Shown: positions 46,594 to 55,597 of the stretch, piece after piece
Layout of the letters: every line of letters begins with the position of its first letter
How positions within the stretch are numbered: the stretch's first letter is position 1
DNA from: Flagellimonas lutimaris
GTDB taxonomy: Bacteria > Bacteroidota > Bacteroidia > Flavobacteriales > Flavobacteriaceae
Reading direction: 5' to 3'
Length of the DNA: 64,000 nucleotides
NCBI RefSeq assembly: GCF_003581615.1
Contig: NZ_QXFH01000072.1
Coordinates: forward strand, 248,001-312,000
Notes under the pieces: model-generated
Seen by the model: the letters and a program-made list of their open reading frames with translations, nothing else
The model's database searches: none
Told to the model about the DNA's origin: nothing
Translations under genes and position numbers: made by a program

Positions 46594-48014
46594 CAGTCAC
46601 TTAAAAATACACCTACGGCCAGTCCACCTTCGGAAGTTTCCTTGTATTTGGAGCTCATGTCTTTGGCAGTTTCCCACATGGTGTTCACTACTTTATCCAA
46701 AGGCACTTTGCAATCATTTGGGTCAGTATCCAAAGCCAATTCTGCAGCATTTATCGCCTTAATGGCTCCCATGGCATTTCTTTCAATACAGGGTACTTGT
46801 ACCAATCCACCTATAGGATCACAGGTGAGGCCAAGATGGTGTTCCATGGCAATCTCGGCGGCAATCAATACTTGTTCCGGTGAGCCACCCATTAGTTCGG
46901 TGAGTCCAGCAGCCGCCATAGCCGAGGATACGCCGATTTCAGCTTGGCAACCACCCATCGCTGCGGAAATGGTGGCTCCTTTTTTAAAGATGCTTCCCAC
47001 TTCGCTGGCCACCAATAAAAACTGTTTTACATCGTCAAAATTGGCGTCATGGTTTTCAATAACCATATAGTACATCAAAACAGATGGGATTACGCCTGCA
47101 CTTCCGTTGGTGGGAGCGGTTACAACTCGTCCTAAAGAAGCATTGACCTCATTTACACTGAGCGCAAAACAGCTCACCCATTTAATGATCTGACGGAATT
47201 TCACCTCCGTATCTCGGATACTTTCCAACCATTCCTGTGGATTGGAATAAGGGACGTTACCTTTTAATTTTTGATGTATCTCGTATGCACGTCTCTTCAC
47301 ATTTAGGCCTCCTGGTAGTTTGCCTTCGGTATGGCAGCCAACATAGATGCTTTCCAGCATTGTATTCCAAATACGGGCAATGCCTTCATCAATTTCCGAT
47401 GTAGTTCTAAGGGAAAGCTCGTTTTCCATTACAATTTTGGAGATGGATTTGTTCTGGGCATTGCAATGTTGGAGTAACTCATCACCCGTTTTTACGGGAT
47501 GAGGAAAAGTTTTAAAGGTCTCTTTGTTTTCCTTGGCATGTGTGAGTTCTTCTTTGACCACAAACCCACCACCAATAGAGTAATAAGTTTCGGTAATGAA
47601 CTCGCCGTTGATCAGTTCTGCTTCAAACTGAATCCCATTGGCGTGAAATGGCAAGAACTCTTTTTTGAATATAATATCATTCTGAAAACTGAAAGGAATC
47701 ACCCTTTTTCCACCAAAATCCAACTTATTTTCGGTTTTAATCCTGTCAACACTTCCTGAAATGCTGTCAATGTCTACGGTTTCCGGGTCGGTGCCTAACA
47801 AACCCATCACCACTGCAATATCTGTTGCGTGTCCCTTTCCCGTAAGGCAAAGTGAGCCATATAGGTATGCTCTAATGTGCTTCACTTGGTTAAAAACCTC
47901 TTGCTCTTCAAGCTCAGCTATCCAACGTTCGGCAGCCCGCCAAGGCCCAAGTGTATGGGAGCTGGAAGGCCCCACACCGATCTTAAGCATATCAAACACA
48001 CTAATGCACTCCAT
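46590..48014 (-). CDS. sdaA: L-serine ammonia-lyase, single-chain iron-sulfur type
   Basis: Serine dehydratase of 474 residues, converting L-serine to pyruvate and ammonia. The start [21 protein letters not shown] is typical. Cysteines for the 4Fe-4S cluster lie in [13 protein letters not shown] and near [15 protein letters not shown]. Alpha and beta parts are fused in one chain. It can act on serine made by GlyA, but the genes are far apart. Confidence 0.95.
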   Translation of the reverse strand: MECISVFDMLKIGVGPSSSHTLGPWRAAERWIAELEEQEVFNQVKHIRAYLYGSLCLTGKGHATDIAVVMGLLGTDPETVDIDSISGSVDRIKTENKLDFGGKRVIPFSFQNDIIFKKEFLPFHANGIQFEAELINGEFITETYYSIGGGFVVKEELTHAKENKETFKTFPHPVKTGDELLQHCNAQNKSISKIVMENELSLRTTSEIDEGIARIWNTMLESIYVGCHTEGKLPGGLNVKRRAYEIHQKLKGNVPYSNPQEWLESIRDTEVKFRQIIKWVSCFALSVNEVNASLGRVVTAPTNGSAGVIPSVLMYYMVIENHDANFDDVKQFLLVASEVGSIFKKGATISAAMGGCQAEIGVSSAMAAAGLTELMGGSPEQVLIAAEIAMEHHLGLTCDPIGGLVQVPCIERNAMGAIKAINAAELALDTDPNDCKVPLDKVVNTMWETAKDMSSKYKETSEGGLAVGVFLSDC

Positions 48015-48104
48015 AAAATCAATTTACAGTGTCAAATATAGTAAGCTAAAGGAGATTAAAATGAGAATATTTAAATATCGAAGCTCCTTTTTAAACAATC
48101 ATTA

Positions 48105-48117
48105 TGACACTTGTAAT
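48105..48117. promoter_or_regulatory. Second weak dyad upstream of dnaK
   Basis: TGACACTTGTAAT resembles the 13-base dyad at 48152-48164 but lacks one spacer base and is imperfect. It may be an auxiliary binding site; chance is not excluded. Confidence 0.25.
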
Positions 48118-48151
48118 TATGCGGGGATTTTATGGGGTTTTGACAATTATC

Positions 48152-48192
48152 TGACACCTTGTCATATTCTAGCTCGTGGCATAATCATTGAC
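48152..48192 (+). promoter_or_regulatory. Bipartite heat-shock-like control module before dnaK
   Basis: The perfect dyad TGACA-CCT-TGTCA (48152-48164) is followed by 12 bases and TGGCATAATCATTGAC (48177-48192), 54 bases before the ATG. The identical geometry precedes clpB. The second half has sigma-54 spacing between GG and the -12 position, though -12 reads GA. No CIRCE-type repeat is present. Confidence 0.65.
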
Positions 48193-48246
48193 ATTTTACT
48201 GAACGAAACGAAAACGAATTTTTAAACAGATATAACTTTAGATACG

Positions 48247-50175
48247 ATGAGCAAGATTATAGGTATAGACTTAGGTACGACCAACTCCTGCGTCTCTGTA
48301 ATGGAAGGTAACGAGCCGGTGGTAATTCCAAATGCCGAAGGTAAACGTACTACTCCATCGATGATTGCATTTGTTGAAGGTGGGGAGATTAAGGTCGGTG
48401 ACCCTGCAAAAAGACAAGCCGTGACCAACCCTCACAAAACGATTTATTCCATTAAGCGATTTATGGGTAACAAATACTCTGAATCCAGTAAGGAAGCAAA
48501 TAGAGTTCCTTATAAGGTGGTAAAAGGGGACAACGATACCCCACGTGTAGATGTGGACGGTCGTTTGTACACACCACAAGAATTGTCCGCAATGATTCTT
48601 CAAAAAATGAAGAAAACTGCTGAGGATTACTTGGGGCAAGATGTAACTAGAGCGGTAATTACCGTTCCTGCATATTTTAACGATTCACAAAGGCAGGCCA
48701 CTAAAGAAGCTGGTGAAATTGCAGGACTTACTGTGGAACGAATCATTAACGAGCCAACTGCCGCTTCTTTGGCGTATGGTCTTGATAAAAAAGACACCGA
48801 GCAAAAAATTGTGGTATTTGACTTTGGTGGCGGTACGCACGATGTTTCCATTCTTGAATTGGGAGATGGTGTTTTTGAAGTATTGGCCACGGATGGTGAT
48901 ACCCACTTGGGTGGTGACGATGTTGACCAAAAAATTATTGATTGGTTGGCCGAAGAGTTCAAGAAAGATGAAGATATGGATCTTCGTGAAGACCCAATGG
49001 CGCTTCAACGTTTGAGAGAAGCTGCTGAAAAGGCTAAAATTGAGTTATCATCTTCTGCACAAACAGAGATTAACTTGCCTTACGTTACAGCAACAGCTTC
49101 AGGACCAAAACACTTGGTAAGAACATTGTCCAGATCCAAGTTTGAGCAATTGATCGCTGATTTGGTAAAAAGAACAATTGCTCCTTGTGAGACTGCATTG
49201 AAATCTGCAGGACTTTCAAAAAGCGATATTGATGAGATTATTTTGGTAGGTGGTTCTACTCGTATCCCTGCGGTACAGGAAGCTGTTGAGAAATTCTTCG
49301 GCAAAAAACCATCTAAAGGTGTAAACCCAGATGAGGTTGTGGCCGTAGGTGCAGCTATCCAAGGTGGTGTATTAACCGGAGATGTAAAAGATGTACTCTT
49401 GTTGGATGTTACCCCACTTTCATTGGGTATCGAAACTATGGGAAGCGTGTTCACTAAATTAATTGAAGCGAACACTACCATCCCGACCAAGAAATCACAG
49501 GTATTCTCTACTGCAGCGGATAATCAACCTTCGGTTGAAATCCATGTGTTGCAAGGGGAAAGACCTATGGCAGCAGACAACAAAACTATCGGTAGATTCC
49601 ATTTGGACGGTATTCCACCAGCACCAAGAGGTACACCTCAAATTGAAGTGACCTTCGATATTGACGCAAACGGTATTATCAAGGTTTCTGCAACGGACAA
49701 AGCTACTGGTAAGTCACAAGACATTCGAATTGAGGCTTCTTCTGGATTGACCGAGGAAGAAATCGAAAAGATGAAAGCAGAAGCAGAAGCTAATGCCGAT
49801 GCCGATAAAAAAGCCAAGGAAACAGCTGATAAGTTGAACGAGGCCGATGCTATGATCTTCCAAACAGAAAAGCAATTGAGCGAGTTTGGCGATAAATTGT
49901 CAGATGACAAGAAAAAGCCAATCGAAGATGCTTTGGAAGAATTGAAAAAAGCCTTTGAAGGCAAAGACCTAGCGGTTATTGAGCCTGCTTTGGAAAAAAT
50001 CAACGAAGCTTGGAAAGTAGCTTCCGAAGAGATGTACAAGGCACAAGCTGAAGCACAAGGCGGCGCTGCAGGAGCAGGAGCTGCTGGAGGAGACGCAACT
50101 GGTGGCGATGGCGCTGGAAATGGAGCCTCTGAAGGAGACAACGTAGAAGATGTTGACTTCGAAGAAGTGAAGTAA
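48247..50175 (+). CDS. dnaK: Molecular chaperone DnaK
   Basis: Hsp70 chaperone of 642 residues. The ATPase domain begins [18 protein letters not shown] and has [15 protein letters not shown] and [13 protein letters not shown]. The substrate domain has [20 protein letters not shown], and the lid ends in a Gly/Ala-rich tail with EDVDFEEVK. Here GGGTHDVS carries His where many homologs have Phe. grpE and dnaJ are not adjacent, so dnaK is a single-gene unit. A terminator follows. Confidence 0.98.
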   Translation: MSKIIGIDLGTTNSCVSVMEGNEPVVIPNAEGKRTTPSMIAFVEGGEIKVGDPAKRQAVTNPHKTIYSIKRFMGNKYSESSKEANRVPYKVVKGDNDTPRVDVDGRLYTPQELSAMILQKMKKTAEDYLGQDVTRAVITVPAYFNDSQRQATKEAGEIAGLTVERIINEPTAASLAYGLDKKDTEQKIVVFDFGGGTHDVSILELGDGVFEVLATDGDTHLGGDDVDQKIIDWLAEEFKKDEDMDLREDPMALQRLREAAEKAKIELSSSAQTEINLPYVTATASGPKHLVRTLSRSKFEQLIADLVKRTIAPCETALKSAGLSKSDIDEIILVGGSTRIPAVQEAVEKFFGKKPSKGVNPDEVVAVGAAIQGGVLTGDVKDVLLLDVTPLSLGIETMGSVFTKLIEANTTIPTKKSQVFSTAADNQPSVEIHVLQGERPMAADNKTIGRFHLDGIPPAPRGTPQIEVTFDIDANGIIKVSATDKATGKSQDIRIEASSGLTEEEIEKMKAEAEANADADKKAKETADKLNEADAMIFQTEKQLSEFGDKLSDDKKKPIEDALEELKKAFEGKDLAVIEPALEKINEAWKVASEEMYKAQAEAQGGAAGAGAAGGDATGGDGAGNGASEGDNVEDVDFEEVK

Positions 50176-50198
50176 ACTTAATTAAGTTCTATAATAGA

Positions 50199-50228
50199 AA
50201 AACCCTGACGAAATCGTCAGGGTTTTTT
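50199..50228. terminator. Bidirectional terminator after dnaK
   Basis: AAAACCCTGACGA pairs with TCGTCAGGGTTTT almost without a loop; a T-tract follows on the plus strand and A-tracts precede it, so it also serves the convergent regulator gene. Confidence 0.9.
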
Positions 50229-50248
50229 GTTTAGTGGAAGTTTCCGGT

Positions 50249-50893
50249 TTACGCCGCATTCAACTGTTGCATTTCCATTTCCTTGAGTTTTCGTAAAGCT
50301 TCCGATTTTGAGTTTACGTTGAGCTTTACATAAATATTTTGAATGTGAAAATTAACTGCACTTGGGGTAACAAAAAGCTTGTCCGCAATCATTTTATAGG
50401 TGAATCCCTGGGTAAGGAGTTCAATGATCTCGTTTTCTTTTTTCGAGAATACATCAAACGATTTTGTCTGGAACGAATCGATGATTTTCTTGGCAACGTC
50501 CAATTCCAGGGCAATCCCATGTTGGTTAAGTGCATCCAAAGCACTGAACAATCTATCCTTGGTAATAGGTTTAATAAGATAGCCGCTCGCCCCTTTTTTA
50601 AAGGCTTCCTTGATGAGTTTAAAGTCATTTTTATGGCTCATCATCAGTACTTTGAGGTCTTTGTTCTTTCGGTAAAAGTACTCTAGGCCATCAATGCCCG
50701 AAATTCCGTTGAGCATGGCCTCGCAGATAATAATATCTGGATGGGAACGACCAAAATCGGATAAGAGCCTATGGACGGAACTATAAACTCCATGTAGTTC
50801 GTACTGCTCATTTTCCTGAAAGTATTGCTTGTAAATGCCGCCGATAGCATCATCATTGTCGATGATGGCAATTTTTAAAGTATTTGTTTTCAT
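50249..50893 (-). CDS. NarL-type response regulator with Glu at the phosphorylation site
   Basis: Regulator of 214 residues from ATG 50893, chosen because the receiver begins at once (KIAIIDNDDAIGG). Acidic D14/D15 and K108 (YLIKPITKD) are present, but the phosphoacceptor is Glu58 (DIIICEAMLNG). The LuxR helix-turn-helix is intact: IIELLTQGFTYKMIADKLFV and NFHIQNIYVKLNV. Glu may mimic the phosphorylated state, so the protein could be constitutively active. No kinase gene is adjacent. Confidence 0.88.
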   Translation of the reverse strand: MKTNTLKIAIIDNDDAIGGIYKQYFQENEQYELHGVYSSVHRLLSDFGRSHPDIIICEAMLNGISGIDGLEYFYRKNKDLKVLMMSHKNDFKLIKEAFKKGASGYLIKPITKDRLFSALDALNQHGIALELDVAKKIIDSFQTKSFDVFSKKENEIIELLTQGFTYKMIADKLFVTPSAVNFHIQNIYVKLNVNSKSEALRKLKEMEMQQLNAA

Positions 50894-51378
50894 GATAAGA
50901 AAGATTAGGGGGATTAATACTGTTACATATTTTATTTCGTAGGTTAAGTTTTGGGCATAATTGCCCTCTTCCACAATTTTGAAGTTGGGATAAACCAATG
51001 AAAATGAATTGAATTGCTACGTGGGACAACCACAATAACAGCTCCATTTCTGGTTTGCTTCAAAATGGGTGTAATCCCTTTAGGGATTAAGCGCTAAATT
51101 TTTGTTTAGTTGAGGTTTTACCTCGTCAAAAAAGTAAGGTGAAAAGAGGTTTTGGGACGCCTTTTTTTCGAGTAAAGTAGTTTTTGTTCATGACTTAATA
51201 GATTTGGGATTGTATTATTTCAAGAGTTAAATTAGAATTTTTTAACAATTGAGAGGAACTTTTGTAGTTATTTTCGTTCAAATGCACTTTTAGAAAAATC
51301 CAACAGCTTAAAATAGAGGAGGGGCGTAGTGATTGTATTTAATGTAAATTATTGTATTTCAAATAATTGCATAAAAAA
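50894..51378. other. Gene-free stretch with small hairpins
   Basis: About 485 bases upstream of the regulator with no credible gene. Two perfect small hairpins are visible: AATCCC-TTTA-GGGATT at 51073-51088 and GAGGT-TTT-ACCTC at 51112-51124. The promoter of the regulator gene must lie near its right end, but no clear boxes were found. Confidence 0.45.
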
Positions 51379-51407
51379 ATAGGATGCCGTCCCATCAGCA
51401 TCCTATT
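51379..51407 (-). terminator. Terminator downstream of the PD40 protein gene
   Basis: AATAGGATGC and GCATCCTATT are perfect 10-base arms with a 9-base loop, followed by seven T on the minus strand. It is 177 bases from the PD40 stop codon, leaving a long transcribed 3' region. Confidence 0.85.
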
Positions 51408-51583
51408 CTTGGTGTAAATCGGTCAGATTGAAATAATACAACCCGCTTTCTATGATAGTCTTTCAGTTTCCCCCTGTCTTTCTTATCATCCTTATGAGTG
51501 TTTCGAGTTTCGGCTATGAAACAACTCCATAAGACACTTCAGGTTTATTGACCGATTCAATAAGTTTTTGGTAATCAGTAGCT
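51408..51583 (-). ncRNA. Possible structured 3' RNA
   Basis: This transcribed gap is closed by a 9-base inverted repeat, AATCGGTCA at 51417-51425 and TGACCGATT at 51549-51557. Inside it CTTATG..GTTTC pairs with GAAAC..CATAAG at 51491-51533 with small bulges. It may be a 3'UTR-derived small RNA or only a structured UTR. Confidence 0.35.
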
Positions 51584-52432
51584 CTATTGTTCGTCTTGAA
51601 AAGAAGTATCTACATATTCGTAGGCATCTTCATTCATAACGGTTTGGAGTCCTGCATCTCTTTCGGCAACATCGTTATACTGATTCTGCTTACTTGAACG
51701 TCCATAAGCTACCGTATATTGTGATATGGTGTTGTTGAATCCTCTATTGGATACTACAAATCCCAATTTTTTTTCTGGACTAAGTTGAATGGCATACTCA
51801 TCGCTGTTGCTATTGATGTGTCCACCAAGGTTAACAGATGTGGTAAGTGTGTTTTTTACTACTTGGGAGGCATAAAGATCCAATCCGCCAAAACCATCTC
51901 TACCTTCTGAGGCAAAGAACAATAAGGTTTCGTTATAAATACTAGGGTAAAGTTCGTCTTCCTTCGTGTTTACTTTGGGACCTAAATTCTTGGATACACC
52001 TGGAGTTCCATCTGCAGCAATATCAGCAACATAAATATCATACTTGCCAAAGGTTCCTTTCATGTTGGAGGCAAAGAACAAACGCGACCCATCAGCCGTA
52101 ACGGTAGGGTGTTTGGCCGAATAGTGTTTTGGACATACGTCCAATTGGGTGATATTGGTCCATTCACCATTTACATTTTCTGCACGGTAAACGTGGTACA
52201 CCAATTCTTTTTTGGAGAATACACCGTAAAGCGGTTTTTCGTAAGTGCCTTTGCTAAAGTAGGCTGTTTTTCCATCTTTAGTAATCGACATGTTAGGTAC
52301 GTATCCATCAATAGTGGATACACTTCCTTCCATAGTGTCGTTAATCATTTTTTTGTCCGCCTGTGCAAAAGTAGTTTGACTGGCTAGTATTGTTCCTGAA
52401 ATAAGGAGGCTGTAAATAATAGATCGTGTCAT
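51584..52432 (-). CDS. Secreted PD40 beta-propeller protein
   Basis: Protein of 282 residues with a signal peptide ending TTFAQA. Several PD40/WD40-like blades are seen: PNMSITKDGKTAYFSKG, HPTVTADGSRLFFASN, YPSIYNETLLFFASEG and EYAIQLSPEKKLGFVVSN. It resembles the propeller part of the PorE/OmpA-like proteins of Bacteroidota but has no OmpA domain. It probably acts in the periplasm. An AT-rich gap with an inverted repeat (GTGCATTTTATCGA near 52532 and TCGATAAAAATGCAT near 52573) lies upstream. Confidence 0.82.
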   Translation of the reverse strand: MTRSIIYSLLISGTILASQTTFAQADKKMINDTMEGSVSTIDGYVPNMSITKDGKTAYFSKGTYEKPLYGVFSKKELVYHVYRAENVNGEWTNITQLDVCPKHYSAKHPTVTADGSRLFFASNMKGTFGKYDIYVADIAADGTPGVSKNLGPKVNTKEDELYPSIYNETLLFFASEGRDGFGGLDLYASQVVKNTLTTSVNLGGHINSNSDEYAIQLSPEKKLGFVVSNRGFNNTISQYTVAYGRSSKQNQYNDVAERDAGLQTVMNEDAYEYVDTSFQDEQ

Positions 52433-52713
52433 GATGTATAGATTTGGGGGTTAATACATGACAAAGATCAAAAACAATCGGAGTGAATACTTATGAATTT
52501 TTCATAGGTTTTTACTTTTAACGACTAAAAAGTGCATTTTATCGAATATTTTTTAGACAATTAATACTGCTCTATCGATAAAAATGCATTTAAACGTGCA
52601 TTTTATGTCGTTTAACTGTCTTTTTGTTTAAGTATTAATGAATAGTCTATAATTTCTCTTTTTAGATTAAGAATTAGCTAAAACAAAGATGTTATCGGAA
52701 TAGAATGCTATTG

Positions 52714-53743
52714 TTAATGCTTGTTCGGGCGAAAAATTTTATCAAGGACTTTGGGAGGGTCGAATCGATATCCAAAGTAGAGTAGACCATAAAATTGGTC
52801 GTTTTCAGTAGTGGAAACATTGTCCTCGTTGTACCAGTCAGCACTAAAACTGATGTTTAGCCCATAAATTATCCTTTTTGAACTATACCCTAAATTAATG
52901 CCACCTCCTAAACGTCGAGTAATATAGGTATTGTTTTCAATCTCTAGATTATCTTCCACTCCAGATTCAGTTTTGGAGAAGCGCAATCCTAGGGAAGGGG
53001 ACAGGTTTGCTGACAAAAACCAATTATCGTGAAGTACAAAGGTATAATAATACGCTGGTGCCAATCGTACGTTAAAAAACTTTTCCCTATTTATGACATC
53101 CGCTTCGTTTAAATCAAAAATATTGTAATCATAATATAAAGAACCAATTAAACTTCCGCTACTTATTTTTTGCCACTCATTTTGATAGACAATGTTCCTA
53201 TAAGAGAAATTTGGATTAAAAACATAGGAGGTAGACATGCCATACACCTTGCTGAATAAGTTGTTGAACTGAATGTAAGGGTTCTAGCCCTCTATCCAGT
53301 TATGCGCAAAATCTTTCGTGTTCCTCACGTAATATCCAGAAACTTTGCTGTAGTTTAGTCCTTGTACCCATCTTCCTAAAAAAAACCTGAACTGATAGTC
53401 CGTAAAAGAAGATTCCCCTTTTAGGTTTTCATCGCTATTTGCCCCCAGAAACTTTGGCACCAAACCCACACTAACCCCGATAAACTCGTAATCCAAGGAT
53501 AGAAAAAGTCGATATCTATTATTGGGTTTTAAATGAAGTCGTGTATCCTCCTCTTTATTTCTATAGAAAAATGCATCGGTTTGTGTGTCAATATTGGCTT
53601 TGATAATTATTTTGTCCGTGTAGTTGACAATGGCATTGGTATCTTTTTTGCGCATTTACTTTAAAGCAAAAAACAGCAAGGAGAAGCATAACGCTTCTTG
53701 TGAGGCGATTTTTAGTAGGTTCAGTAACAGTGTAACATCCCAT
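52714..53743 (-). pseudogene. DUF4421 family protein, broken by a frameshift and a TAG stop
   Basis: The family is a secreted beta-rich protein of about 330 residues. The signal peptide (MLLLAVFCFKVNAQ; ATG 53689, or 53743 for a longer start) is in one frame, and the mature part (RKKDTNAIVNYTDKIIIKA) is shifted by one base at a six-A tract, 53644-53649; removing one A rejoins them. Later, TAG at 53284-53286 splits TKDFAHNWIEG from NPYIQFNNLFSKVYG in the same frame, and the tail reads to 52714 without further damage. Two independent lesions argue for a decayed gene. Confidence 0.85.
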
Positions 53744-53790
53744 ACCCCTACAAGATACACTGCTTTTGGATTAATCCGGATCTTTGTCTT

Positions 53791-54174
53791 TTATTTGTTC
53801 AAATATGGGATTTGATTTCGGTTTGTCCATGCAAGAATTATGCAAAAAATAAAAGTGATCAGAGCCAAAATGAACAAGGTGCCCCTATCATTTTGTACTA
53901 CTATACCCAATTTGGTAAGATGAGAGAAGATAGCACCACACATAATGGCAATTCCCATTAAAGCCCCAAGCCAGGTAGTTTTAGGGATAAGAATCAGAAT
54001 GGCCACGATAAGTTCTATGATTCCCAATCCTATTCGTCCATACGGTTCTAATCCTAAAGTTTCAAAAATATAGACTGATTCCGGAGCTGCAGAAAACTTA
54101 AAATAGAGGGTTTGCAACAATATAGCTGCTGGAACAATCCTCAAAGCTAGGTTTAAAATAGATTTTGTTGTCAT
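53791..54174 (-). CDS. DoxX-like membrane protein
   Basis: Inner-membrane protein of 127 residues with four hydrophobic segments (starting VPAAILLQTLYFKF, IGLGIIELIVAILILIP, GALMGIAIMCGAIF and LFILALITFIFCIILAW). This is the topology of the DoxX/MauE family. No cofactor motif is evident and the function is unknown. It lies between a pseudogene and a divergent TlpA-like gene. Confidence 0.75.
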   Translation of the reverse strand: MTTKSILNLALRIVPAAILLQTLYFKFSAAPESVYIFETLGLEPYGRIGLGIIELIVAILILIPKTTWLGALMGIAIMCGAIFSHLTKLGIVVQNDRGTLFILALITFIFCIILAWTNRNQIPYLNK

Positions 54175-54238
54175 AATGTTAGTGATTACGTTGAATGATA
54201 ATTTGGTCGAAATAATTCATCTCAAATAACTGCTTGGC

Positions 54239-54288
54239 AACAAATAAGTATTCCTAAACCCCATTTTATGGAACAACAAACAAGTATT
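54239..54288. repeat. Short direct repeat upstream of the TlpA-like gene
   Basis: AACAAATAAGTATT at 54239-54252 and AACAAACAAGTATT at 54275-54288 match at 13 of 14 bases with a 36-base period, 42 bases before the ATG at 54330. A regulator site is possible. Confidence 0.4.
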
Positions 54289-54329
54289 TCAATCATTTAT
54301 CTTCCAATGAAATAGTTAATTTTACATGC

Positions 54330-55517
54330 ATGAAATATTGCCTCGCACTCTCGTTATTCACTGTATTATTTTTTCAATCTTGTTCTGAAGAACCGTGGCT
54401 ATCAGGAAAATTGGATATGTCCGAAAGCGAAGCATGGAAACCGATAGTTTATTTGGTGCAGCCTCAAAAACTTAATGAAGTGGCCCAAAGTTTTGTAGGC
54501 TTAGTGTTGGATTCGGCTAAAGTAGGTGCCAATGGCCACTTTCAATTTGATGCTTTACCTGAGTTTCAAGAACCGGTGTTGTTAGAAATTGTGGTGCAGA
54601 AGAAGGGTGAAAAATATCCCAATAGGCTGATAAATGAAAACCCTGAAACTGATAATTATTTTCCTTTTGTTTATGGAGAGGGCGCAAATATGGTGGTCAA
54701 TGCAGAAGTGTCCAATTTCCAAAGTTCTTTAACTATTGAAAAACCGTCCATTGCCAATGAAGCAATGTTGGAATTGAGGGATAAGAGAATGGTTGCTTTT
54801 AAAAACTTAAAAAGCCAAACCAAAGAACACGAAAAGGATGAAGATTTATTGGCACTTGAAAAGAGCCTCCATGTTTATCAAGAGCTGCTGATTAACTTTT
54901 CAAATTCCACCTCGGAATTGCTTCCTGGGTTGATGGCTCTAAGATGGGCCAGTCCCGAAGGCGATTATGAACGCATTGCGGAACTTGTTCATGCACAATC
55001 CACTAAATGGAGTGAACTATATCCTGAACACCTCTGGGTCAAGGAACTGGTTGCTATGGCGGATAAGCGCAACCTTCCCATATTGACAGGGGATGTAATT
55101 ACCAACTTGCAGTTTCCAATGAAGAGCGGGGGAAAGGTTTCCCTACAAACAATACTTAAAGATAAAAAGTTAGTACTGTTAGATGTTTGGGCATCTTGGT
55201 GCGCTCCATGTAGACTTGAGAACAGAAATATTTTGGTGCCTCTTTGGGAAAAATATAATTCCCAGAACTTTCAGATTGTTGCCTATGGTTTGGAAAGTAG
55301 TGAAAAAGCTTGGGATAATGCCATTGAAAAAGATGGTGCCTACCGTTGGCTGCATGCCTCACACTTACAGGGTGACCAAAATCCTTTTATGGAAAAACTT
55401 CGGTTAAAGACCATTCCAGCTAATTTTCTGCTAAATCAAGAGGGCAGAGTGCTGGCAAAAAACCTCCATGGGCAGGATTTAAGCCACTTTGTTAATGATT
55501 ATATGAGTAAACAGTAA
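54330..55517 (+). CDS. TlpA family thioredoxin-like lipoprotein
   Basis: Envelope protein of 395 residues with a lipoprotein signal ending TVLFFQSC. The middle (about 30-250) has a DUF4369-like beta region and a helical part. The C-terminal thioredoxin domain carries the active pair in DVWASWCAPCRLENRNIL, and the cis-Pro in LKTIPANFLL. It should act in periplasmic thiol redox or as a maturation factor. A strong terminator follows. Confidence 0.9.
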   Translation: MKYCLALSLFTVLFFQSCSEEPWLSGKLDMSESEAWKPIVYLVQPQKLNEVAQSFVGLVLDSAKVGANGHFQFDALPEFQEPVLLEIVVQKKGEKYPNRLINENPETDNYFPFVYGEGANMVVNAEVSNFQSSLTIEKPSIANEAMLELRDKRMVAFKNLKSQTKEHEKDEDLLALEKSLHVYQELLINFSNSTSELLPGLMALRWASPEGDYERIAELVHAQSTKWSELYPEHLWVKELVAMADKRNLPILTGDVITNLQFPMKSGGKVSLQTILKDKKLVLLDVWASWCAPCRLENRNILVPLWEKYNSQNFQIVAYGLESSEKAWDNAIEKDGAYRWLHASHLQGDQNPFMEKLRLKTIPANFLLNQEGRVLAKNLHGQDLSHFVNDYMSKQ

Positions 55518-55550
55518 ATCGCTTTTAAATTTTAAAATCTTTAAGGAATA

Positions 55551-55580
55551 AAAAAAGCCGGGATTTTCCCCGGCTTTTTT
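55551..55580. terminator. Bidirectional terminator
   Basis: GCCGGG pairs with CCCGGC around a 6-base loop, with A- and T-tracts on the two sides, between the TlpA-like gene and the convergent DUF4382 gene. Confidence 0.9.
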
Positions 55581-55597
55581 AATATACTTACAATAGT

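Noticed and set aside
48015..48246. CIRCE element or hrcA-type control of dnaK
   Set aside because: No TTAGCACTC-type inverted repeat is visible, and no hrcA gene is nearby.
51520..51600. Possible frameshifted extension of the PD40 protein past its stop
   Set aside because: A second frame reads about 25 plausible residues, but it has no start and no family match, and the annotated end is plausible.
46429..53286. General recoding of TAG, since two genes carry in-frame TAG
   Set aside because: TAG is the normal stop of several intact genes here (clpB, pcm, sdaA and the OmpR-type regulator), and one of the two interrupted genes also has a frameshift. Recoding is not supported; recent mutations fit better.
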